Assembly (NCBI GenBank): GCA_036556085.1
Contig: DATBKE010000089.1
Coordinates: forward strand, 1 to 7,422
Reading direction: 5' to 3'
Source of the DNA: JACCTH01 sp036556085
Lineage (GTDB): Bacteria; Actinomycetota; Acidimicrobiia; Spongiisociales; ZC4RG35
DNA: 7,422 bases
The notes beneath the pieces are model-generated. The model was not told the DNA's origin. It searched no databases and worked only from the letters and a program-made list of their open reading frames with translations. The translations under genes were made by a program, and so were the position numbers. Of this stretch, positions 1 through 5,289 are shown one piece after another; position 1 is the first letter of the stretch, and each line of letters opens with the position of its first letter.

Positions 1-245
1 CCGATGTGGTAGTTGGCATTGATGGCGCTGATCCAGGAAACGTTGGTCTCGAACTGGTAGCCGGTGGATCCGAAGTCGAAGCTGAACAGAAGGGCAAGCG
101 AGATGAGGAATGTGACCACCGTCACGGCCAGACCAAGACGCTTGATCAACTCTTCCTGCGTCTTGGGGATGGCAGCCATGAGAAGGGCCCCGGCGATGGG
201 CAACATCACCACCGCCGTCAAGCCCCAGTCGTTCAACAGATCCAT
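1..245 (-). CDS. nuoM: NADH-quinone oxidoreductase subunit M (NuoM/ND4), N-terminal part; rest lies off the left edge
   Basis: NuoM is one of the three antiporter-like proton-translocating membrane subunits of complex I. Only the first 81 codons are in the window. Reading the minus strand from ATG at 245-243 gives MDLLNDWGLTAVVMLPIAGA, followed by a hydrophobic helix, a short basic loop (KTQEELIKRLG), a second hydrophobic helix and then FETNVSWI and NANYHIG. The W and YHxG pattern just before the third helix is typical of NuoM N-termini. The start is well supported because AGGAGAGAG lies 8 bases upstream and overlaps the nuoL stop. The gene follows nuoL by 13 bases, so it is almost certainly co-transcribed and probably translationally linked. 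The proton-channel Glu and Lys residues of the family lie beyond the window and cannot be checked. Identification rests on the N-terminal pattern plus position after nuoL. Confidence 0.9.
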   Translation of the reverse strand, partial: MDLLNDWGLTAVVMLPIAGALLMAAIPKTQEELIKRLGLAVTVVTFLISLALLFSFDFGSTGYQFETNVSWISAINANYHI

Positions 246-253
246 CTAATTCT

Positions 254-260
254 CTCTCCT
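254..260 (-). promoter_or_regulatory. Shine-Dalgarno site of nuoM overlapping the nuoL stop codon
   Basis: On the minus strand AGGAGAG occupies 260-254, and the TAG stop of nuoL (261-259) shares its first AG with it. The spacing to the nuoM ATG at 245 is 8 bases, near optimal. This fixes the nuoM start and suggests that ribosomes finishing nuoL help initiate nuoM. Confidence 0.8.
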
Positions 261-2292
261 ATCTGAAAACCACGATCGAAAGCACCAAGATCAACGTTCC
301 CAACACGAACCCAGTGGCGTATTGCTGGACGCGGCCGGTTTGCAACTTGCGAAGCGACGTCCCCGCCGAGTCCGCTGCGGCCGAGACTCCCCCGATCAAA
401 CCGTCGATCCCGCGCTGATCGAGACCGCCGTAAACGAAGCGGGACAAAGCCAGCGAGAGGCCGGCGACGCCGTTGACCACTCCGTCGATCAAATAGGTGT
501 TGGTCCAATTGACCGCTCGGGCGATAGGCCCCTTGATTGGCGCCACGATGCCATACCAATAGAGGTCGTCTAGGAAGTACTTCCGGCGCAAGAGCGGGTA
601 GAGGAGGGGAATCTCGAGGCGATCGCGTTCGGGCTGGGTGTTGCGTTCGGGATAGAAGATGAGATAGGCGAGAAGGATCCCGAGCAGTCCGGCGATCACG
701 CCGGGAATGAGAGCACCAAAGTCAAAAGAAGTAGGCGATTCAACCGGATGAAAGATCTCACGGTTTTCCACCCAGTGATGGAAGCCGGTGAAGACGCCCG
801 GGATGTTGACCCATCCCGCCGCCACTGCCCCTATCGCCAATGCGACCAGGGGCACGGTCATCACCCGCGGCGATTCGTGGGGATGGCCGTGGCCGAGATA
901 GTGGCCATGGAAAGTGAGGAAGACCATGCGGAAGGTGTAAAAAGCGGTGATAAAGGCCGCGATGATCCCAAGCCACATCACCGCCGTGTAGCCCTCGTGA
1001 TTGAAGGTGGCGAGGATCTCATCCTTGGAGAAGAAACCGGCCAGAGGCGGAATCCCCGAGAGGGCAAGCGCCCCCACGAGGAACGTCCGATAAGTGACCG
1101 GCATGTGTTTTCGCAAGCCGCCCATGTCGCTCATGTAGTTGGAGTGGACGGCATGGATCACCGACCCGGCCCCGAGGAAAAGCAGGGCCTTGAAGAAGGC
1201 GTGGGTCCAGAGATGGAAAAGACCGGCGGTATAACCGCCCGCCCCCAATGCGGCCACCATGTAGCCGAGCTGGCTGACGGTTGAATAGGCAAGCACCCGC
1301 TTGATGTCGTCCTGAACCAGTGCCAGCAGTCCGGTGATGAAGAGAGTGGCGGCCCCAATCCCGAGGATCCAGGCCCGTACCTCAGACCCCATTCCCTCAT
1401 AGAAGGGGAACATGCGAGCGATGAGGTAGACCCCGGCGGTGACCATGGTGGCGGCATGCATCAGTGCCGAGACCGGGGTGGGTCCAGCCATCGCGTCCGG
1501 TAGCCAAACATGGAGCGGGAACTGCGCCGATTTGCCCATCGCCCCGAAGAAGATCAAGAGACCGGCCACCACCGCCACATCGCCCAGAGCGGCAAGTCCC
1601 TCATCGGCTGCGGCCAGGATTTCGGTGAACCGAAAGGTGCCCACCGTCAGTCCAATGATGACGGTGCCGATCATCAGGCCGAGATCGGCCACCCGGTTTA
1701 CATAGAAGGCCTTCATCGCCGCCGATGAGTTCTCCTTCTGCTCCCAGTAATGGCCGATCAGGAGATAGGAGGCAAGCCCAACCCCTTCCCAGCCGATGAT
1801 CAGCTGCACCAGGTTGGGCGCTGCTACGAGCACCAACATCGCCCCCGCGAATAGCGAGAGATTGGCGAAGAAAGTCGGCACCCGGACGTCTCCGTGCATG
1901 TAGCCGACGGCGTAGATGAAGACCAGAAGCGCCACTGTGGTGACAACGACGAACATCATCGTCGAGAGTCCGTCCACCACCCATCCCAGCTCGAAGACCA
2001 GGGGCTGGCCATTGCGGACCCCGATCCGGGCGATCTCGATATGGACCTCGCGGGCGACCCCCTGGGTGATGTTCAGGATGAAGAGGGCGACGGCATATAC
2101 CCAGTTGATGGCCATCGCTCCAATGGCGAACTCGGCTCCGTGCCGAGGCATCCGCCGGCCGAAGAAAAAGCAAAGAAGCATGGCGATGAAAGGCAGAACC
2201 AGCAGGATCCCGGCGTATTGGGCCAGCGCCCCTCCGTCGGATAGCTGGTGGCCCTCTTCGGCCACGGAGGCAACCAGGGCGCCTATGAACAA
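259..2292 (-). CDS. nuoL: NADH-quinone oxidoreductase subunit L (NuoL/ND5), proton-pumping antiporter-like subunit
   Basis: This is the distal membrane subunit of complex I, with an Mrp-antiporter-like proton channel and a long lateral helix bracing the membrane arm. The 677-residue product is longer than the roughly 613 residues of E. coli NuoL. Channel residues are present by alignment with E. coli: Glu169 in GWEGVGLASYLLIG (E144), Lys254 in GKSAQFPLHVWLPDAM (K229), His279 in SALMHAATMVTAG (H254), His360 and His364 with Lys368 (H334, H338, K342), and Lys423 in GFFSKDEIL (K399). The C-terminal KYFLDDLYW (571-579), the following amphipathic stretch and a last hydrophobic helix (about 658-675) show that the lateral helix is intact. 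The furthest upstream in-frame start is TTG at 2292-2290, which lacks a clear Shine-Dalgarno. GTG at 2265 is an alternative that would remove nine residues. The first transmembrane helix begins near residue 26, so either start leaves it whole. It is cut off from nuoK by a plus-strand gene. Confidence 0.95.
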   Translation of the reverse strand: MFIGALVASVAEEGHQLSDGGALAQYAGILLVLPFIAMLLCFFFGRRMPRHGAEFAIGAMAINWVYAVALFILNITQGVAREVHIEIARIGVRNGQPLVFELGWVVDGLSTMMFVVVTTVALLVFIYAVGYMHGDVRVPTFFANLSLFAGAMLVLVAAPNLVQLIIGWEGVGLASYLLIGHYWEQKENSSAAMKAFYVNRVADLGLMIGTVIIGLTVGTFRFTEILAAADEGLAALGDVAVVAGLLIFFGAMGKSAQFPLHVWLPDAMAGPTPVSALMHAATMVTAGVYLIARMFPFYEGMGSEVRAWILGIGAATLFITGLLALVQDDIKRVLAYSTVSQLGYMVAALGAGGYTAGLFHLWTHAFFKALLFLGAGSVIHAVHSNYMSDMGGLRKHMPVTYRTFLVGALALSGIPPLAGFFSKDEILATFNHEGYTAVMWLGIIAAFITAFYTFRMVFLTFHGHYLGHGHPHESPRVMTVPLVALAIGAVAAGWVNIPGVFTGFHHWVENREIFHPVESPTSFDFGALIPGVIAGLLGILLAYLIFYPERNTQPERDRLEIPLLYPLLRRKYFLDDLYWYGIVAPIKGPIARAVNWTNTYLIDGVVNGVAGLSLALSRFVYGGLDQRGIDGLIGGVSAAADSAGTSLRKLQTGRVQQYATGFVLGTLILVLSIVVFR

Positions 2293-2323
2293 GAACGGGG
2301 TCCGTGCGTCACCGGCTGGCGAG

Positions 2324-2329
2324 TATAAA
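2324..2329 (+). promoter_or_regulatory. Candidate -10 element for the TMEM175-family gene
   Basis: TATAAA at 2324-2329 matches TATAAT at five of six positions. It would start transcription near 2336, just before the GGAGG at 2341. No good -35 hexamer is seen 16-18 bases upstream. It overlaps the minus-strand TATACT almost completely, so the two divergent promoters, if real, would compete for the same DNA. Confidence 0.35.
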
Positions 2330-2340
2330 GAGACGCCCTG

Positions 2341-2345
2341 GGAGG
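2341..2345 (+). promoter_or_regulatory. Shine-Dalgarno GGAGG deciding a TTG start
   Basis: GGAGG is a perfect core match to the anti-Shine-Dalgarno, and 7 bases separate it from the TTG at 2353. It supports TTG rather than any later codon as the start of the plus-strand channel gene, and supports that gene being translated. Confidence 0.8.
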
Positions 2346-2352
2346 CAAGCCT

Positions 2353-2937
2353 TTGACCAAAAACCGACTCGAAACCATCACCGACGGGGTGCTAGCGATC
2401 GTTATCACGATCATCGTGCTGGAGCTGCACGTCCCCGAGACGGCCGGCATCGCCGGTCTCCGCGAGAGCCTTCCACTGCTGGCGGCCTACGCCTTCACGT
2501 TCATCCACGTCGGGATCTACTGGAACAACCATCACAACCTGATCCACTCGGTGAGACAGATCGACGGAGCCGTGCTCTGGGCCAATCTCGTCCTCCTGTT
2601 TTGGCTCTCGCTTTTCCCCTTCGTCATCAGATGGTTCGCCGAGGTCGGCTTTGCCTCGATGCCGGTAGCCGCCTTTGGGGCTGTGCTTTGGCTGGCGGCG
2701 ATCTCGTATTACCTTCTGGTGAGAGCCTTGATTCGCTGCAACGGAGCGGACTCAACGGTGGCCAGGGCGGTCGGGAGGGATCGCAAGGGCTGGCTCTCAA
2801 CCTTGGTTTACACGGTGGCCATCCCGTTGGCTTTCGTGAGCCCGGCGGTGGCGTTGGGCCTCTATGCCGTCGTGGCGCTGATCTGGTTAATCCCCGATCG
2901 CCGCTTCGGACGGATCGCTACAGACGCATCAGGTTGA
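2353..2937 (+). CDS. TMEM175-family (DUF1211) membrane protein, predicted potassium channel, antisense inside the nuo cluster
   Basis: The 194-residue product has about six hydrophobic helices (roughly 9-27, 41-60, 72-93, 102-126, 147-164 and 165-181) and fits the one-repeat prokaryotic TMEM175 architecture. The diagnostic first helix reads NRLETITDGVLAIVITIIVL, the family's R-x-E-A-F-S-D-G-V signature with FSDG changed to ITDG. The second helix region HVGIYWNNHHNLIH (52-65) and the third, LWANLVLLFWLSLFPF (75-90), are also typical. Characterised family members form tetrameric potassium-permeable channels whose pore is lined by helix 1; function here is inferred from family. Translation starts at TTG with GGAGG 7 bases upstream. 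The gene is convergent with nuoK, overlapping its 3' end by 20 bases, and divergent from nuoL with a 60-base gap. Family membership is clear. Channel activity and any role with complex I are unproven. Confidence 0.88.
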   Translation: MTKNRLETITDGVLAIVITIIVLELHVPETAGIAGLRESLPLLAAYAFTFIHVGIYWNNHHNLIHSVRQIDGAVLWANLVLLFWLSLFPFVIRWFAEVGFASMPVAAFGAVLWLAAISYYLLVRALIRCNGADSTVARAVGRDRKGWLSTLVYTVAIPLAFVSPAVALGLYAVVALIWLIPDRRFGRIATDASG

Positions 2938-3223
2938 AGTCGTCGACATTCGCCGAGCTGCGATTGCGGAAGATCATCAGGACGATGGCGAGCCCGATCC
3001 CCACCTCGGCGGCTGCGACGGTGATGACAAAGATCGAGAACACCTGACCTACCGCCAGCTCGGTCTGCAGCAGCGATTCGAAGGCGATCAGGTTGATGTT
3101 GACGGCGTTGAGCATGAGCTCTATGGCCAGAAGCACCATCACCGCGTTGCGCCGCACCAGCACCCCGTAGACCCCGAGCGAGAAGAGCAGGGCGGCCAGG
3201 ATCAGGAACTGGTTGACCAGCAT
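2918..3223 (-). CDS. nuoK: NADH-quinone oxidoreductase subunit K (NuoK/ND4L)
   Basis: NuoK is a small three-helix membrane subunit that forms part of the proton path between NuoJ/NuoH and the antiporter-like subunits. The 101-residue length is standard for the family. Helices lie at about 4-22, 27-48 and 60-85. The two membrane glutamates needed for proton transfer are present: Glu35 in AIELMLNAVNINLIAF and Glu73 in TVAAAEVGIGLAIVL, matching Glu36 and Glu72 of E. coli NuoK. The ATG at 3223 shares its A with the nuoJ TGA stop (TGATG). GGAGG at 3235-3231 sits 7 bases upstream, so the start is secure. Its last 20 coding bases overlap the 3' end of the opposing TMEM175-family gene, so there is no room for an ordinary intergenic terminator. 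Confidence 0.96.
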   Translation of the reverse strand: MLVNQFLILAALLFSLGVYGVLVRRNAVMVLLAIELMLNAVNINLIAFESLLQTELAVGQVFSIFVITVAAAEVGIGLAIVLMIFRNRSSANVDDFNLMRL

Positions 3224-3774
3224 CAGACCGCCTCCCGGGCTTCTTCCTCGGCCGGAGAAAGGTCCTTGCGGGCGATTGTGATCCCTCCGATCAGCGCGGC
3301 CAGAAGTAGGAAGGAAACCACTTCGAAAGGAACCACGAATCGACCGAGCAATGACTCGCCGATGAGGCCGGTATCGGTGGCGTCGCCTACTCCCCCAACC
3401 TCCCGACCGGTAAAGGCGCGGATCGAGGCCCAGGAGAGAACGGCGAACAGAATCGCGGAGACGATCGCCGCCGGAGCCCGCCGCTTGTGGTCCAAATCGA
3501 CGTCGCGTCCCATGGGAGCGCGGGTGATCATGATCCCGAAGAGGAAGAGGACGATCACCGCCCCGATGTAGATCAGCACCAGGGTCAGGGCGACGAACTC
3601 GGCGGAGAGAAGCAGGAAGAGCCCGGCGGCCGAGGCCAGGGCGCCGACCAGGAAAAGAGCAGCCCGAATCACATTCTGGGACGTCACCACCCGCACCCCC
3701 GAGTAGGCGGACGCCAGCGCCAGCAAGGCGAAGACCCAGTTGACGGGTTGGGAGACCCAGTCGCCGAGATTCAT
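3223..3774 (-). CDS. nuoJ: NADH-quinone oxidoreductase subunit J (NuoJ/ND6)
   Basis: NuoJ is a five-helix membrane subunit whose third helix takes part in the conformational coupling between quinone reduction and proton pumping. The 183-residue product has helices at about 12-30, 35-57, 60-83, 102-120 and 148-168. The conserved third helix is visible as AEFVALTLVLIYIGAVIVLF, with Tyr69 at the family's conserved Tyr position. PFEVVSFLLLAALIGGITIA in the last helix is also typical, including Glu151. The gene starts 10 bases after nuoI with only a weak GAGCGG-like ribosome site, and its TGA overlaps the nuoK ATG by one base. The ITRAPMGRD segment after helix 3 resembles what I recall of actinobacterial NuoJ from headless clusters. 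Confidence 0.95.
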   Translation of the reverse strand: MNLGDWVSQPVNWVFALLALASAYSGVRVVTSQNVIRAALFLVGALASAAGLFLLLSAEFVALTLVLIYIGAVIVLFLFGIMITRAPMGRDVDLDHKRRAPAAIVSAILFAVLSWASIRAFTGREVGGVGDATDTGLIGESLLGRFVVPFEVVSFLLLAALIGGITIARKDLSPAEEEAREAV

Positions 3775-3784
3775 CGACTGCCGC

Positions 3785-4273
3785 TCATGTTTCCGGGGGC
3801 GGGGGAACGGTGGCGAGCCAATCCTGCAGTCGATCCATGTCGTGCATCATCTTGCCCATGGCCTGCTCGGAGTACTCGTAGTCGGGCGACCAGAACAACG
3901 CATCAAAGGGACACACCTCGACGCAGATGCCGCAGTACATGCAGAGGGCGTAGTCGATATCGAATCGATCGAGCGTGGCACGAACCTTTACCCGCCCACC
4001 GGGCTTGTCGGGCTGCTTCTCCTCTTTGTGGCCCTCGATGTAGATGCACCAATCCGGGCAGTTGCGGGCACAGAGCATGCACACCGTGCAGGCCTCCTGA
4101 TCGAGGGCGATCACTCCCCGTGCTCGCGGAACCAGGGTCTCTTTCACCACCGGGTAGTTGACGGTGTTGAGATACTTCTTCGGCATGAAGATGGTCTTCA
4201 CCATCGTCTTGAAGGTGACGACCATTCCTTTCGCCATCCCCTTGCCGGGAAGTGCCTGAGGCCGAGCGGTCAT
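3785..4273 (-). CDS. nuoI: NADH-quinone oxidoreductase subunit I (NuoI), 2x[4Fe-4S] ferredoxin-type subunit
   Basis: NuoI carries clusters N6a and N6b, which pass electrons toward N2 in NuoB. Both motifs are intact: CTVCMLCARNCP (Cys62, 65, 68 and 72) and CMYCGICVEVCP (Cys111, 114, 117 and 121). An amphipathic N-terminal region (VVTFKTMVKTIF) would lie on the membrane, as in the family. I chose ATG at 4273-4271 (162 residues). It overlaps the nuoH TGA as ATGA and has AAGGTGA about 6 bases upstream. The reading frame stays open upstream to an ATG at 4393, but that start would overlap nuoH by 124 bases and adds nothing family-like. An extra cysteine (Cys76 in CPDWCIYIEGHKE) follows the first motif. 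The C-terminus extends about 40 residues past the second motif and ends in a proline-rich tail. Confidence 0.95.
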   Translation of the reverse strand: MTARPQALPGKGMAKGMVVTFKTMVKTIFMPKKYLNTVNYPVVKETLVPRARGVIALDQEACTVCMLCARNCPDWCIYIEGHKEEKQPDKPGGRVKVRATLDRFDIDYALCMYCGICVEVCPFDALFWSPDYEYSEQAMGKMMHDMDRLQDWLATVPPPPET

Positions 4274-5289
4274 GCGATCACCTTGAGAACACCGGTCGCC
4301 AAGATATTGGCCAAAGAGATCGGCACCAACCACTTCCAGGCGATCGTCTGCAGCTGATCTTCCCGAAAGCGCGGAAAGGTCCAGCGGAACCAAATCATGA
4401 GGAACACCAGCACTCCGACCTTGGCGAAGAGGATCAAGGGGCCAAAGATGTTGAGCTGGGTCTCACTCAATCCCGGCGCCCAGTAGCCACCCAGGAAGAG
4501 GGTGGCGGCGATGGCCGAGAGCGAGAACATGTTGGCGAACTCGGCCAGGAAGAAGAAGAGGAACCGGAAGCCGGAGTACTCGGTGATATAGCCCATGACC
4601 AACTCCGACTCGGCGATCGGCATGTCAAAGGGAATGCGGGCCAGCTCGGCCAGCGAGGCGACGATGAAGACTGCGAAACCGACGAACTGAACGAGGACAA
4701 AGGGCATCCCGAAGGCCCAGCCCCGCTCGGAGAACCAGGCGGCCTGTGCCTCCACGATCCCGGTCAGCGACATGGTTCCGGCCAAGACCACCACCCCGAC
4801 CACGGCGAGGATCAGTGGAAGCTCATAGGCGATCAGCTGCCCAGCCGCCCGCAGCCCACCGATGAGTGAGTACTTGTTGGCCGAGGACCAGCCCGCCATC
4901 AGCACTCCGATGGTGGAGAGCGAGGAGATGGCGAGGACGTAGAAGACCCCCAGGTCCAGGTTGCGGGCCACCACGTCGGGGCCGAGCGGAATCGGGACCA
5001 GGATCGCCACCGCCGAGACCAGCACCAGCACCGGGGCCCACTTGTACACCGGGCGATCGGCCTCGGCCGGAACCAGATCCTCCTTCTGGAAGAACTTGAC
5101 TCCGTCGGCGATGAGCTGCGCCCACCCCCAGCGGCCACCGGCAAAGTAGGGACCGACCCGCGACTGCATCTTGGCCGAGAGCTTCATCTCGGCGAACCCG
5201 ACCACCATCCCCACGCCGGGAATGATCAGCGCTGCCACCAGCAGCTTGATGACCAGTTGCACCCAGAAATTGGAGAGGAGCTCGATCAT
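4270..5289 (-). CDS. nuoH: NADH-quinone oxidoreductase subunit H (NuoH/ND1)
   Basis: NuoH is the membrane subunit that docks the peripheral arm and forms the quinone entry chamber and the first part of the proton path. The 339 residues give about eight helices (near 10-30, 85-101, 114-132, 153-170, 196-213, 240-266, 282-302 and 319-337). Family landmarks are visible: EMKLSAKMQSRVGP (34-47), ADGVKFFQKEDLVPAEADRP (61-80), AYELPLIL (154-161) and the cytoplasmic loop ARIPFDMPIAESELVMGY through TEYSG (217-240). The usual GPN after the QxR motif is GPY, and the usual PFDxPEAE is PFDMPIAE. The ATG at 5289 overlaps the nuoD stop as ATGA, with GGAG 10 bases upstream. It directly follows nuoD, where nuoE, nuoF and nuoG would lie in a 14-gene operon. 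Confidence 0.96.
   Translation of the reverse strand: MIELLSNFWVQLVIKLLVAALIIPGVGMVVGFAEMKLSAKMQSRVGPYFAGGRWGWAQLIADGVKFFQKEDLVPAEADRPVYKWAPVLVLVSAVAILVPIPLGPDVVARNLDLGVFYVLAISSLSTIGVLMAGWSSANKYSLIGGLRAAGQLIAYELPLILAVVGVVVLAGTMSLTGIVEAQAAWFSERGWAFGMPFVLVQFVGFAVFIVASLAELARIPFDMPIAESELVMGYITEYSGFRFLFFFLAEFANMFSLSAIAATLFLGGYWAPGLSETQLNIFGPLILFAKVGVLVFLMIWFRWTFPRFREDQLQTIAWKWLVPISLANILATGVLKVIA

Larger units (their letters stand above)
2322..2348 (-). promoter_or_regulatory. Candidate promoter for nuoL-nuoM
   Basis: In the 60-base divergent gap the minus strand carries TATACT (2327-2322, five of six matches to TATAAT). TTGCCT (2348-2343) lies 15 bases further upstream and matches four of six of TTGACA. 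Transcription would begin about 20-25 bases before the nuoL TTG. The 15-base spacer is shorter than ideal and the -35 match is modest, so this is a candidate only. It matters because the antisense gene separates nuoL from the rest of the operon. Confidence 0.35.

Noticed and set aside
748..1284. 178-codon plus-strand open frame antisense to nuoL
   Set aside because: It lies fully inside nuoL, whose catalytic residues and full length are intact. It has no recognisable domain.
2304..3047. 247-codon plus-strand open frame overlapping the channel gene in another frame
   Set aside because: It is arginine-, proline- and glycine-rich with no membrane or domain pattern, and runs on into nuoK antisense. 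The 2353-2937 frame has a clear family signature and ribosome site.
3487..4161. 224-codon plus-strand open frame across nuoJ and nuoI
   Set aside because: It is antisense to two well-identified genes and of low-complexity polar composition. It is a high-GC shadow frame.
4274..4393. Longer nuoI start at 4393 adding 40 residues
   Set aside because: It would overlap nuoH by 124 bases and the added residues are unlike NuoI. ATG at 4273 has an ATGA junction and a ribosome site.
4252..4869. 205-codon plus-strand open frame antisense to nuoH
   Set aside because: Its very Glu-, Gly- and Asp-rich sequence is the reverse complement of hydrophobic codons in nuoH. No ribosome site or domain is seen.
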